A stretch of DNA of 64,000 bases from Shewanella algicola (GCF_014648035.1 NZ_BMQI01000027.1:1-64000), one strand, 5' to 3'; counted from the first letter of the stretch, positions 16,651-25,920 are shown. The notes: generated by a model from the letters alone, not told the origin. Numbers and translations are program-made.

Positions 16651-17171
16651 TTAGCCTCAATCATTTGCTGAGCAAATTGATCGACTTTACTCCAGTCCGT
16701 AAATTCTACTTTGGTGTTGGGGTCCGTTGGGCCTTTGGTTATCCACATAATAAAGCGAATAATGTTACGGTCCATAGTGCCATAACCTTGATAATCTAAA
16801 TTGCCACCAAATACTTGTAATAGCTTAGGTTGCCATGAACTTTGGCTTAAAAACTGCTGCATATACATGTTTGTCTCTGGGGTGTTTTTAAGCGGTTTAC
16901 GCGCCACTAAACTCACCGAAAAAAAGCCGCTAGGTTTTGCTTCGAGCTGTTGTTGATGAGATTCGATAAATTGATACAGCGCCGGACGATGCTTACCGTG
17001 ACGAATACTGGCACCAATAAACACTTTGTCAAACTCGGCCAGATCGGGCACTTCAGACAACGAGGCTATGGTGACTTGTTGCTGCTGAGCTTCTAACTTG
17101 CCTTTAAGGTATTCACAAATTTTTTGTGTGTAACCATGGACACTCGAATGGATCAGTAAAATATGGCTCAT
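16647..17171 (-). CDS. hemG: Menaquinone-dependent protoporphyrinogen IX dehydrogenase
   Basis: This 174-residue protein matches HemG, a flavodoxin-fold, FMN-binding enzyme that oxidises protoporphyrinogen IX to protoporphyrin IX in haem synthesis and passes electrons to quinones. Visible features are the FMN phosphate loop HSSVHGYTQKICEYL, VFIGASIRHGKH, and the long insert typical of HemG with FGGNLDYQGYGTMDRNIIRFIMW-type residues near 120-145 that contacts the membrane. The downstream cytochrome b gene overlaps by four bases, so the two are co-transcribed. Confidence 0.9.
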   Translation of the reverse strand: MSHILLIHSSVHGYTQKICEYLKGKLEAQQQQVTIASLSEVPDLAEFDKVFIGASIRHGKHRPALYQFIESHQQQLEAKPSGFFSVSLVARKPLKNTPETNMYMQQFLSQSSWQPKLLQVFGGNLDYQGYGTMDRNIIRFIMWITKGPTDPNTKVEFTDWSKVDQFAQQMIEAN

Positions 17172-17300
17172 GCTGACCTCAAATTGAAATCATATAAAGT
17201 AATACAGCATCTTAGCTCAGTAGCATAAAAATTTACATGAAACAGATCACGACATGAGTATCGTTATACTCAATCAACCTGAAGATGCATATTAACGAAA

Positions 17301-17330
17301 AATCCCTTAGCCATGCTCGACTAAGGGATT
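17301..17330 (-). terminator. Terminator of the porin-imelysin-oxidoreductase operon
   Basis: AATCCCTTAG / CTAAGGGATT with a ten-base loop is followed on the minus strand by TTTTTCGTT. It lies 29 bases beyond the oxidoreductase stop. Confidence 0.85.
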
Positions 17331-17358
17331 AAACATATTAATAACGAGTTCAGTTTGC

Positions 17359-18984
17359 TTATAGCGACATTAAAAATGCCACCAGTTGCGAACGTTCATC
17401 TTGGCTTAACGCCATAAAGTCATCGGTTGATTGTTGAGCCTCTCCACCATGCCACAAAATCGCTTCTTCTAAGGTGGCCGCTCGGCCGTCATGTAAAAAA
17501 CCCGCTTGCGGATTAACCGTTTGAGTCAGCCCTATTCCCCATAAAGGTCGAGTACGCCATTCATTACCGTCGGCTAAAAAGTCAGGTCGACCATCAGCAA
17601 GCCCCTCACCCATATCGTGCAGTAACATGTCAGTAAATGGGTAAATAGTTTGGCCTTTCAAGCTGTCACTCATGGCTATTCCGCCAATATCGCCCGATGT
17701 TTTGGTGACAAATGATGGTGTATGACAACCACTACAATTGAGTTGTTCAAATAATCGCGCACCTTCACGCACATCGCTATCGTCGACATTGCGTCTCGCG
17801 GGTACCGCTAATGTTTCAGCATAAAAAACCACTGCATCACTAAACTCTGCACTGGCTTCAGGTGCACCGTCAACACCTTCACCAGTATCAACAAACCCTG
17901 TGCGGGTTAAATATGAGTCATGCAAACTGGTACCAAGGACACTTTCATCGGGAAATAACGGATTAGTAATACCAATATCACCACGTAATGCACCTAATGA
18001 TTGCACTCGAACACTTGGTGTATTGGCTTTCCAACCAAAGCGCCCTAATGATACTGGTGTTACATCTCCATTTTGTGCCTTTATGGCATCGAATACCCAA
18101 TTTGCACGACCAGAAATATTGTCATTATTACTGTCATCGGCATCCACATTAGCCAAAATGCTTGCCTCTGGTATGGCTTCTAATAAACCTAAGCCAAACA
18201 CTGGCATACCATTACGCCAACCCATTAATACATCATCTTGGAGTAAATTAGAGGTTACATTCGCACTTTGCTTGGTTTCGCCTGGCGCATCATAAGGATT
18301 TTCGACTTCAAAAACAGGCTTTTTTAAGCTCACTGTTTGACCGTCAGAATAAACGACATCATGCCGCTCGTAAGATAAATACACATCAGCTTGGCCTACA
18401 AATGAATTATCTTGCCAATCGGCACGTGCTTTTAATACCCCACGGTGAAATAATTGATCACCAAAATCAGGTACTTTAATTGGCGCACAGTAATTATTGT
18501 CAACCGTACCTGCTATGCAAGGTTCTGCAGCGGCTTTGCTTATGCGCAAAAATATACCATCGGCAGAGCCTAATTTAACACGCGTTTCAGTAGCCGCCAC
18601 AATGGGGGTTGAATTTCGACCATCTCGTTGATGGCAAGAATTACAATCTGCATTATTGAATACCGGACCTAAGCCGTCCAATTCAGGATGTTGGTCATTG
18701 GGTGCGGTAGTAAATGACGCCTCAAAATTGGCATCACCTTCTAAATGCAATTCAAGTTCATCTTCAGTTAAATTGACCGATGGCGTTGAAAAGCCATGAC
18801 CGGAACTATTGGCATCAAACGTGGTAGTGTCACCACCTAATGCAATAACAGAGGTGTAGCTAGGATAAGTCACAACGGGTTGAACAGGTTCTGAAGTACC
18901 GTCATCACCGCTGCCACCACAAGCACTTAAACTCAAACCGATTAATGCCGCAAACCAGTAAGGTTGTCGTAATAATTTATTCAT
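17359..18984 (-). CDS. Di-haem oxidoreductase lipoprotein (DHOR / putative thiol oxidoreductase)
   Basis: From MNKLLRQPYW the protein has about 541 residues. It begins with a lipoprotein signal (lipobox LSAC, Cys22) and has two c-type haem motifs, CNSCH in the N-terminal third and CSGCH in the C-terminal third, the pattern of the DHOR family (DUF1111). The chain ends with GFLHDGRAATLEEAILWHGGEA, a family hallmark. Such proteins sit with imelysin and a porin in iron-regulated clusters and are thought to handle electrons during iron uptake; the exact reaction is not established. The internal ATG at 18984 is chosen over 18999 because the signal peptide starts there. Confidence 0.88.
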   Translation of the reverse strand: MNKLLRQPYWFAALIGLSLSACGGSGDDGTSEPVQPVVTYPSYTSVIALGGDTTTFDANSSGHGFSTPSVNLTEDELELHLEGDANFEASFTTAPNDQHPELDGLGPVFNNADCNSCHQRDGRNSTPIVAATETRVKLGSADGIFLRISKAAAEPCIAGTVDNNYCAPIKVPDFGDQLFHRGVLKARADWQDNSFVGQADVYLSYERHDVVYSDGQTVSLKKPVFEVENPYDAPGETKQSANVTSNLLQDDVLMGWRNGMPVFGLGLLEAIPEASILANVDADDSNNDNISGRANWVFDAIKAQNGDVTPVSLGRFGWKANTPSVRVQSLGALRGDIGITNPLFPDESVLGTSLHDSYLTRTGFVDTGEGVDGAPEASAEFSDAVVFYAETLAVPARRNVDDSDVREGARLFEQLNCSGCHTPSFVTKTSGDIGGIAMSDSLKGQTIYPFTDMLLHDMGEGLADGRPDFLADGNEWRTRPLWGIGLTQTVNPQAGFLHDGRAATLEEAILWHGGEAQQSTDDFMALSQDERSQLVAFLMSL

Positions 18985-19124
18985 CGTTTTCTCACACATT
19001 TTTAATCTAAATCAGATGATTAGCCATAGCACACCCTTTATTCTTAGGATTATATTGTAAAGGGTCGCACTTCCCCTCCCAACCAAGCCTCTCCATGAGC
19101 TTATTGGGAGAGAAATTAGCTAAA

Positions 19125-20288
19125 TTATGAGTTCCAATCTGATAACAAAGGCAGTACGTCTGACTCCAATGAAGTTTGCAGTGTTGTTAGTGCATCAATT
19201 GCACTTTGCACTAACACGCGACCATCTTCGTCCAAAATAGCTTGACGAAATGGCATATCTGTACTGCCTGAAATAGCTTGAATTTTTAAGATTGAATCGT
19301 CAATTTCACTGGTAATACGAGCGGCTAACGTCGCATCTGCTGCGGCAACAAAGTCTACTAATCCGGTATTATCTGACGCACCAGTAAACTCACCTTGATA
19401 TACGTTACGTACACCAATGATGTTATTAGCAAAATCAGTCAATGAGTTCCATGAATATTGTGACTCCACCTTAGACGTATCAGCAGTGCTAATTGAATCA
19501 CCAAATGGATCGGCTATTTTACCGTTACCCACTTCATCGACAATACCGATCATGCCATTGATTAATTCTTCAATCACCGCCAGTTGTGATGAGTAAATCG
19601 TGTTGGTTGCATCACCAGGCGTTTTAAGTAAATCGGCATAAGGTATAGCTGTTGCATTTTCAGCGTTATAGTTCACTTGCCACGCATCATCTAACACTGT
19701 GGTGTAATCTCTAAACACTTCTGCTAACGCAATTAAATACTCTCGCTCACTGGTAGTAAGATCTGCAATTAGCTTGGTATTGCTGTCAACGCCATTACCA
19801 AATAACAAGTATTCCATGGTGTGAAAGCCTTGAACATCATCGTTCCAAGATTTAATTGTTTCGGCATCAAAGCCACTATTATTATCTAGCTGAGTCTGTA
19901 AATCGGTGGTGTTTAAAGGCCAGCTGTCTAAATGTGGATCGATACTTAAAGAATCTACAGGGCCAAAAATATGCGACTCTCCTTGCTCCCAAGGCTCACG
20001 TGCAGATTTCCACGCATTCTGTGCAGCCACGAGATCGGCTTGCGTAGCCGACGCACTTAGTAATGCTTGTGTCGCTAATAATAATGCATCACCTTCGGCA
20101 GCTAAATTGGCATAACCAGCCACAATGACATCATCGGTTAAATTAGTGATCATTTCTGTAGCGGCAAAACTAAAGCCTGTTGTTGGCTCCGCTGGTGTTT
20201 CGGTACTTGTACTATCCGAACCTGAACCGCCACATGCTGATAAAGTCGTAATTAAAGCCAATGTTATTGCTGTCTGTTTAAAGCGCAT
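19125..20288 (-). CDS. Imelysin-family (peptidase M75) lipoprotein
   Basis: The 387-residue protein has a lipobox LSAC (Cys19), a Ser/Thr-rich linker and the imelysin fold. The conserved GxHxxE motif is present as GFHTMEYLLFG near residue 150, and WKSAREPWEQGESHIFGP and the second-half repeat YSWNSLTDFANNIIGVRNVYQGEFTG are typical. Imelysin proteins (IrpA/ICMP-like) are iron-regulated periplasmic or surface proteins that probably bind iron or haem. It is the middle gene of the operon, 42 bp after the porin gene. Confidence 0.88.
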   Translation of the reverse strand: MRFKQTAITLALITTLSACGGSGSDSTSTETPAEPTTGFSFAATEMITNLTDDVIVAGYANLAAEGDALLLATQALLSASATQADLVAAQNAWKSAREPWEQGESHIFGPVDSLSIDPHLDSWPLNTTDLQTQLDNNSGFDAETIKSWNDDVQGFHTMEYLLFGNGVDSNTKLIADLTTSEREYLIALAEVFRDYTTVLDDAWQVNYNAENATAIPYADLLKTPGDATNTIYSSQLAVIEELINGMIGIVDEVGNGKIADPFGDSISTADTSKVESQYSWNSLTDFANNIIGVRNVYQGEFTGASDNTGLVDFVAAADATLAARITSEIDDSILKIQAISGSTDMPFRQAILDEDGRVLVQSAIDALTTLQTSLESDVLPLLSDWNS

Positions 20289-20330
20289 AATAAAACTCCA
20301 TGTAAAAAAAATTAAATCAAATAAATAAAT

Positions 20331-21728
20331 TTATAGCGAGAATTGATATCCCACACCTAAAGCAAAAAAGTGAGTATCTGGAATACTGGCAACAGCCACT
20401 TGGTGAACACCACCTTCGGCTTTAATCACAATCTCAGGGATAGGGGAATAGTTAATACCTACACTGCTCCAAGTGTTTTCATAACGTTTAGTTGCGGTGC
20501 CCGTTTCAACAGCCATGAGTGGATTTGAATAATCAACATTGGCAAAAACAGTCATCGGAAGATCAAACCATTCGTCAAGCTTTACACCAGCCTCTACAAA
20601 AAATGATTGTGACTCTGAACCCAATTGGGCAAAGTTACCCGGTTGTAAGCCTGGCGTGGTTTTATTAGCTAGCGTGATCGCATCGGCGTTGTCTAACGTG
20701 CCATATAAATATTGACCGCGAAGTATCCAAGGCCCTTCAACAAATGCCCCCGCAACAGAAACAATGCTTAACGCACCATCAACGTCTAATTTATTACTTT
20801 TATGACGATTACCACTGGTATTGCCATAGTAATAAGCCACACCAACCGCACTGCCGGTTTTAAAGTTGCCGTAATCAAGACGTCCAGCAAAGGCTAAGTC
20901 ATCTGTATTGACTTCCTCAAAGCGTTTTTGATGACCAGATGCCACCCAATCATAGGTGCGGAAATACTCCGAATTTAAGCCACTCACTATTTGGGCTTGA
21001 TAATGAAAATCTGAAATCTCACCATAAATACCAATACCATTTTCGTTCCAAACGGTTGGCATCATTGCAGCCTCACTCTTATGGCGTTGCACAGTTAAAT
21101 ATTGATTTGGCTTGTGCAAAATGCTTGTTAAACCTATCGGCAAATGAATATTACCGAATTTCACTCCAAACGCTTTGCTTGGACGATAGCGAATTTCGGC
21201 TTTTTCAACGACCACTTCACCACCAGCTTCCATTTCGGATTCGAACTCACCAAATTCATCAAAACCGTCATATTCTAATGCTGAACCCGTGCCGCCATGT
21301 TCATATTCAATTTCAACTTCCATGCTCCAATCATCAGAGAACTGGTAACCAAATTCGGTCACAATGCGCTCTAAATCCGTGCGATTACGTCGCTCTGCCG
21401 ATGTGTCTTGTACGTTATCGAAATATTCATCACTGGTGTACACAGCAGTACCATATGATTTAAAGCTAAACTGACTAAAACGGGCATCCGCTTTATCAAT
21501 ATTGTTTGATACATGATCAACTTGTTTGGCGACGGCTATACTTTTTTGCTGTTGTTTTTGTTGTTCTGCCGCAAGTGATGCCAATTGCTGTTTTAACAAA
21601 ACAATTTCAGCTTCTTGTTTTGCAATGGCTTTGGCTAACGACTCAGGATCAGTTGCTGCCTGCGCTTGAGTCATTAGACTGAGTACACTAGCGACAGAGA
21701 CCGACAATAAGGTTAACTTTGGGTTCAT
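20331..21728 (-). CDS. Outer-membrane porin with N-terminal coiled coil
   Basis: This 465-residue protein has a signal peptide ending in AQA near residue 24, a coiled-coil segment (SLAKAIAKQEAEIVLLKQQL, residues about 30-75) and a beta-barrel with alternating aromatic strands that ends in ALGVGYQFSL, close to the usual C-terminal aromatic. It resembles trimeric phosphate- or anion-type porins of Shewanella and Vibrio. It is the first gene of the iron-linked operon, directly behind a Fur-like box, so it may admit an iron chelate; the substrate is not visible in the sequence. Confidence 0.82.
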   Translation of the reverse strand: MNPKLTLLSVSVASVLSLMTQAQAATDPESLAKAIAKQEAEIVLLKQQLASLAAEQQKQQQKSIAVAKQVDHVSNNIDKADARFSQFSFKSYGTAVYTSDEYFDNVQDTSAERRNRTDLERIVTEFGYQFSDDWSMEVEIEYEHGGTGSALEYDGFDEFGEFESEMEAGGEVVVEKAEIRYRPSKAFGVKFGNIHLPIGLTSILHKPNQYLTVQRHKSEAAMMPTVWNENGIGIYGEISDFHYQAQIVSGLNSEYFRTYDWVASGHQKRFEEVNTDDLAFAGRLDYGNFKTGSAVGVAYYYGNTSGNRHKSNKLDVDGALSIVSVAGAFVEGPWILRGQYLYGTLDNADAITLANKTTPGLQPGNFAQLGSESQSFFVEAGVKLDEWFDLPMTVFANVDYSNPLMAVETGTATKRYENTWSSVGINYSPIPEIVIKAEGGVHQVAVASIPDTHFFALGVGYQFSL

Positions 21729-21796
21729 TTATCTCTCCAACAAAACGCACGGTGCGTTAACAATTTTCAAAAATCTGAATGCAACATACACGTATT

Positions 21797-21815
21797 GATA
21801 ACAATTCGCATTACA
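21797..21815 (-). promoter_or_regulatory. Fur-like box upstream of the porin operon
   Basis: GATAACAATTCGCATTACA agrees with the 19-bp Fur consensus GATAATGATAATCATTATC at 12 positions, including both outer parts. It lies about 70 bp upstream of the porin start in an AT-rich region. It fits iron repression of the operon, as expected for imelysin loci. Confidence 0.55.
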
Positions 21816-22169
21816 ATTTACATTTGCATTTACTTTGTAAAGATTGTTGTGGGCTCAGTATTGCTGCTTATTATTTCGTTTGATGACCTGTTGCATATGA
21901 AAATTGAGTGCCAAAACTGAGGGTGGATGAGTGTGGATTTTTGGGATTGAATAGCCGAGCTTTTGTTTGGTAAATCGATAAATGTAAGGCATAGTTAAAC
22001 TTAGCTTCAGGCTATAAATCACCGTGATATGTCAGCGATGAAATTCAATCTAAAATACAGCTTTATTTGAATCATCCATTCACATAAATGGGAATTTATT
22101 AACGCTAATGCCTGCTAAGATTTTAAATAGTTTGCTTTAAATCAAATTGCTATATTTTTTAGGATAACT

Positions 22170-23003
22170 ATGGCCGATATCGATGTAATGGAAATGCCCG
22201 ATGACAATGCTCAGGTGTCTGCGCGTAAAAAAGCGTTAATGCTCGGGCGAGTTATCGGGTTAGCGAGTGAAGATGACTATCGCCCTTCTACTGCTTCAAT
22301 TGCTGAACGCGCCGAACACCGCGAGCGTAAACAGCTCAGTCAACATCAGGCTAATCTTGAAAGTATCTTCGCCCTCGCCCTTAACTACACTCCGTCTGAT
22401 GTGACCGGAGTAGAACTTGATCCTGACTGGCGTTATCAGTTTTTCCAAATGGCGGAGCAAATCCATAACCGTAAAATGCAAGATTTATGGGCGCGGATTT
22501 TAGCCAGCGAAATCGTTAATCCGGGTCATTTTAGTTTGCGAACATTAGCCGTATTAAAGCAACTGACTTTGCGTGAAGCGCAGATATTTGAAAAAGCCCT
22601 CGGGATGTCAGTCAAAATCAATACTGAACCCAGATTTAAGCTGTTAAGTGGTTATCGAGTTAATGGTGGGATCACCCAGTATTTCCGTAAACACAACCAA
22701 ACCAATTTTGGTTTGTCGCAGTTTGGTTTGCCTTATTCGAATATTTTAACGCTGGTTGATGCGGGGATTTTACATAAAAGTGAGTTTGAAACCGGTTTAT
22801 TAAACCGTAATGAAGAGATTCAATTGACTCTATTCCATGCCAATATGAGCTTAACCCCTAAAGGGCAACATTTATTGTTTACCTATTATCGCTTTACTAC
22901 GGTGGGAGATGAGCTGTGCCAGCTTATTCAGGCCAAAAATGACCACGATTTTATTGGTGCGATAAAAGTGATGTTAGCCAAAGACTTTAGCGTTAACGGT
23001 TAA
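22170..23003 (+). CDS. Conserved protein of the TIGR03899 type
   Basis: The 277-residue soluble protein is acidic at the N-terminus and rich in charged residues (RAEHRERKQLSQHQANLESIFALAL). The block QMAEQIHNRKMQDLWARILASEIVNPGHFSLRTLAVLKQL is typical of a gammaproteobacterial family I recall as TIGR03899, related to DUF2806. A C-terminal half with LTPKGQHLLFTY resembles a winged-helix end, so it could bind nucleic acid. The function is unknown. It overlaps the convergent PilZ-like gene by 11 bp. Confidence 0.65.
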   Translation: MADIDVMEMPDDNAQVSARKKALMLGRVIGLASEDDYRPSTASIAERAEHRERKQLSQHQANLESIFALALNYTPSDVTGVELDPDWRYQFFQMAEQIHNRKMQDLWARILASEIVNPGHFSLRTLAVLKQLTLREAQIFEKALGMSVKINTEPRFKLLSGYRVNGGITQYFRKHNQTNFGLSQFGLPYSNILTLVDAGILHKSEFETGLLNRNEEIQLTLFHANMSLTPKGQHLLFTYYRFTTVGDELCQLIQAKNDHDFIGAIKVMLAKDFSVNG

Positions 23004-23598
23004 TGTCTTCGTAAAGGTGCGAAAATTTAGCTTTGTGTTGGTTGAACAAAAACTGCCTTAACATCTGCCTGTTTTCGCCCTCGGCACTGATTTTGGCCGC
23101 CATCACGCCATTTTCAGTTCGAACAGGTTCAAACTCCATATCAACCTGGGTGCCGTTAGGTAATATAAGTCGTGTGTGCCTTGGTGATTGAGTGTCGAGC
23201 TCTTGCGGTACTCTTATGGTGATGCCTGAGCTTGATAATGACAACACCTCAACTAGTTTTGATGTTTCACTGTCAATCACTCGTAAATCTTTTACATTAT
23301 CCATACGCCAACTTCGCTCACCACCACGCATATCAAGCACTTCTGGTGTACCAAGCTCTGGCGTAAACTGGCCAAATTCATCTTGTTTAAGTTGCAGTGG
23401 AAACCATAACCGGTAGTAGCTTATTTCTGCCAGCAGGGTGAGTTTAGCGTTACCCAATATATGTGATAACACTTGTGGAATTTCAGTCGCTACGCTAAGT
23501 GAATGTTTTGATAATGTATTATCTTCAGAATCACCAGAGCGCTCTGGCGAAAAAACATCGCTAAAGTAGGCTAATTCTTCTTTAGATAAAGTTGACAT
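22993..23598 (-). CDS. PilZ-like domain protein
   Basis: The 201-residue cytoplasmic protein has a central beta-rich part. VEVLSLSSSGITIRVP (residues about 115-130) resembles the D/NxSxxG motif of PilZ domains, followed by RLILPNGTQVDMEFEPVRTENGVMAAKIS. PilZ domains bind cyclic di-GMP through an upstream RxxxR motif, which is not clear here, so binding is doubtful. It may be a degenerate or adaptor PilZ protein. The tail overlaps the convergent TIGR03899-type gene by 11 bp. Confidence 0.55.
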   Translation of the reverse strand: MSTLSKEELAYFSDVFSPERSGDSEDNTLSKHSLSVATEIPQVLSHILGNAKLTLLAEISYYRLWFPLQLKQDEFGQFTPELGTPEVLDMRGGERSWRMDNVKDLRVIDSETSKLVEVLSLSSSGITIRVPQELDTQSPRHTRLILPNGTQVDMEFEPVRTENGVMAAKISAEGENRQMLRQFLFNQHKAKFSHLYEDINR

Positions 23599-23729
23599 AC
23601 ATCACCTTAAACCAAAATATGACTAAACTGTCACAATACTAACACCTAAGTATTAGATAGAACAAATTTTAGCCAACGAATTTACCTGCTTTTACCATGT
23701 AAATGAATTGTTTAAATATTGAACAGTAA

Positions 23730-23758
23730 AAAGGTGAACCCTGTTCACCTTTATTTTT
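23730..23758. terminator. Terminator of the GST gene
   Basis: AAAGGTGAAC / GTTCACCTTT with a three-base loop carries T-rich flanks on both strands (TATTTTT on plus, TTTACTG on minus). It lies 26 bases beyond the GST stop. Confidence 0.85.
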
Positions 23759-23783
23759 AGCGGTTGTGGCATGCAACTATCGG

Positions 23784-24398
23784 TTAATTATCTGCTTCAA
23801 TTTGTAATGCTTTTTTAAAGGCATCATGGGTGAGCAATTGTTGATAATATTTAGCAATGTTTGAGTATTTTTCAAACTCACCGTTTTGGCCGACAAGCTC
23901 AGCAATAAACGACATCATAATATCGGCGCCGCTTAAGCTGTCTCCCACTAAATAGCGTTTTCCTGCTAATCGGTCATTCACGTAGCTGACAACTTTTGCG
24001 GTTTCTGTATCAGCATATTGACCAATAAAACGCGTTTCAGCGCCTTCCATTTTGACAAATATTTTCAACAATAATGGTAATGCAGCCGAGCTTTCTGCAA
24101 AGTGCATCCACTGTAGATAATCGACATAGTCTGCGCTGCCTTGGGTTGGCATCAACTTATCCGCGCCATAGGTTTGAATAAGGTATTCGGTAATCGCACC
24201 TGATTCAGCAATGGTATAGCCGTCAGCTTCAAGCACTGGTGATTTACCTAATGGGTGGATTTTTTTAAGCGACTCAGGCGCTAAAAATGTTGTCGCATCG
24301 CGCTGGTAAGCAACTAGCTCATAATCCACGCCGAGTTCTTCGAGTAACCAAATAATGCGTTTTGAACGTGATTTATTTAAATGGTGTAATTTAATCAT
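23784..24398 (-). CDS. Glutathione S-transferase
   Basis: The 204-residue protein has the N-terminal thioredoxin-like GST domain (LHHLNKSRSKRIIWLLEELGVDYELV, HPLGKSPVLEADGYTIAESGAITEYL, with the cis-Pro and the ES glutathione contact) and the C-terminal helical domain (KRYLVGDSLSGADIMMSF). The Ser near residue 9 is the likely catalytic residue. It probably conjugates or peroxidises hydrophobic electrophiles. The neighbouring DJ-1-type gene is separated by a terminator, so they are probably separate units. Confidence 0.88.
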   Translation of the reverse strand: MIKLHHLNKSRSKRIIWLLEELGVDYELVAYQRDATTFLAPESLKKIHPLGKSPVLEADGYTIAESGAITEYLIQTYGADKLMPTQGSADYVDYLQWMHFAESSAALPLLLKIFVKMEGAETRFIGQYADTETAKVVSYVNDRLAGKRYLVGDSLSGADIMMSFIAELVGQNGEFEKYSNIAKYYQQLLTHDAFKKALQIEADN

Positions 24399-24424
24399 TT
24401 GCTATCCTTCCTTTGAGCAATAAA

Positions 24425-24454
24425 ATCAGCCCAATGACAGATCACTGGGCTGAT
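24425..24454 (-). terminator. Terminator of the DJ-1/PfpI gene
   Basis: ATCAGCCCA / TGGGCTGAT with a 12-base loop is followed by TTTTATTG on the minus strand. Confidence 0.8.
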
Positions 24455-24492
24455 TGATGTAAAAGTTAACCTGCCACTCAAGCAAGTTGGGA

Positions 24493-25170
24493 TTAGCTAA
24501 GCAGCGCTAACATTTTTTCAGCGACTAACTCTGAAGACGCTGGGTTTTGCCCAGTAACCAATTTGCCATCAACAACGGCATATGGGTGCCAATCGTCAGC
24601 TTTGCTGTACGTAGCGCCATTTTCTTGCAGCATGTCTTCAACTAAAAACGGTACAACGTTTGTTAACTGCACAGCGTCTTCTTCACCATTGGTAAAGCCT
24701 GTCACGTTTTTACCTGCAACTAACGGTGAACCATCTGCTTTTTTAGGGTACTTAAGTACACCAGGTGCATGACACACTAAACCTAATAGCTTGTCGGTGT
24801 TGTAACACGCCTCAATCAGTGCAATTGAATCTTTGTCGTTAGTTAAATCCCATAATGGGCCATGGCCGCCTGGATAGAACACAGCATCATATTCAGCAAG
24901 GTTAATTGACGCGAGCTTGTGAGTATTGGCTAACAACGCCTGAGCTTGCTCATCGGCAGTAAAACGGCGGGTAGAATCTGTTTGAAAATCTTCTTTGTCA
25001 CTTGTTGGATCTAATGGTGGCAAACCACCTTTTGGTGAAGCTAAGACAATGTCGACGCCTTTATCAATAAACGCGTAATATGGTGCTGCAAGTTCTTCTA
25101 ACCAAAAACCGGTTTTATGCCCTGTGTCACCAAGTTCATCGTGCGAAGTTAAAACCATTAATACTTTCAT
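24493..25170 (-). CDS. DJ-1/PfpI-family (class I amidotransferase-like) protein
   Basis: This 225-residue protein has the DJ-1/PfpI fold with the nucleophile elbow LLGLVCHAPGVL (Cys near residue 125), the acidic partner Glu near residue 23 in FWLEELAAPYYAFIDKGVDIVLASPKGG, and FYPGGHGPLWDL. Related proteins (Hsp31/YajL-like) act as glyoxalases or deglycases or as stress chaperones. A MarR-type regulator is divergent 300 bp away; paired inverted repeats lie between, so induction by electrophiles or oxidants is likely. Confidence 0.87.
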   Translation of the reverse strand: MKVLMVLTSHDELGDTGHKTGFWLEELAAPYYAFIDKGVDIVLASPKGGLPPLDPTSDKEDFQTDSTRRFTADEQAQALLANTHKLASINLAEYDAVFYPGGHGPLWDLTNDKDSIALIEACYNTDKLLGLVCHAPGVLKYPKKADGSPLVAGKNVTGFTNGEEDAVQLTNVVPFLVEDMLQENGATYSKADDWHPYAVVDGKLVTGQNPASSELVAEKMLALLS

Positions 25171-25343
25171 TTTGTGTCCTTCATTTTAGTCAATATTGGG
25201 CTAGCAACTACTGCTATTATTAACTGTCATTGCTCAATGAGGTTATTGATTGAAATGAGTGCAAAACAGTCGAAAAGTCGCTATAACCGTGCATCTTTCT
25301 TGCAATAAATCGACTCAATAACGATGACAAAGCCCGTTTCAAG

Positions 25344-25383
25344 TTGTATATAAAAACAGCATGGCCTTTAGTGGTATATACAA
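25344..25383. promoter_or_regulatory. Inverted repeat between the DJ-1 and MarR genes (candidate operator)
   Basis: TTGTATATA at 25344-25352 and TATATACAA at 25375-25383 form a perfect 9-bp inverted repeat with a 22-base spacer. A second, imperfect pair (ACAGCATGGC near 25356, GCCATGTTGT near 25411) interlocks with it. The site lies about 90 bp before the marR start and fits autoregulation and control of the divergent gene. The binding protein is inferred from position only. Confidence 0.45.
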
Positions 25384-25473
25384 GTAAACTATAAGTATCA
25401 AACACCGAAAGCCATGTTGTACGAAAACGTTACTTAGGTTGATCACATTACATTAATCGCTGAGCGCTAAATT

Positions 25474-25920
25474 ATGAATGAACACCCACCTATTCGCCTT
25501 AATAATCAGTTTTGCTTTGCGGTTTACTCAACCTCGCTAGCAATTATTCAACTCTATAAGCCTTTGCTTGAATCTATCGGGCTTACTTACACCCAATATT
25601 TAGTCATGCTCATTTTATGGGAGCAAGACGGCTTAAGCTTAAAAAGTGTCGCTACGCAATTAGGTCAACAATCGGGAGCGCTCACCCCAGTGATTAAGCG
25701 CTTAGAGTCTGACGGCTTATTAAAGCGTGTCCGCACACCTAATGACGAGCGCATGCTATGTTTGCAATTAACTGACTTGGGCCGAGATAAACAACCACAA
25801 GCACAATCGATACATAACAGTATTGTTGATCAATGCGGTGTCAGTGTTGATGAGATGGATCAACTCAAATTGTTACTCGATAAATTTAAGGCAAAACTCG
25901 TTGATCACATTGATCTCTAA
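25474..25920 (+). CDS. MarR-family regulator, OhrR-like
   Basis: This 148-residue protein has the MarR winged helix (LSLKSVATQLGQQSGALTPVIKRLESDGLLKRVRTPNDERMLCLQLTD type, residues about 60-105) and an N-terminal helix with LNNQFCFAVYSTSLAIIQLYKPLLESIGLTYTQYLVM-like features. The N-terminal Cys at residue 14 with the following aromatic residues matches the peroxide-sensing Cys of OhrR. It probably represses the divergent DJ-1-type gene until oxidised. No ohr gene lies nearby. Confidence 0.85.
   Translation: MNEHPPIRLNNQFCFAVYSTSLAIIQLYKPLLESIGLTYTQYLVMLILWEQDGLSLKSVATQLGQQSGALTPVIKRLESDGLLKRVRTPNDERMLCLQLTDLGRDKQPQAQSIHNSIVDQCGVSVDEMDQLKLLLDKFKAKLVDHIDL

Noticed and set aside
25220-25405. 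Minus-strand open frame of 61 codons between the DJ-1 and MarR genes
   Set aside because: It runs through the inverted repeats and promoter region; no ribosome site and no resemblance.
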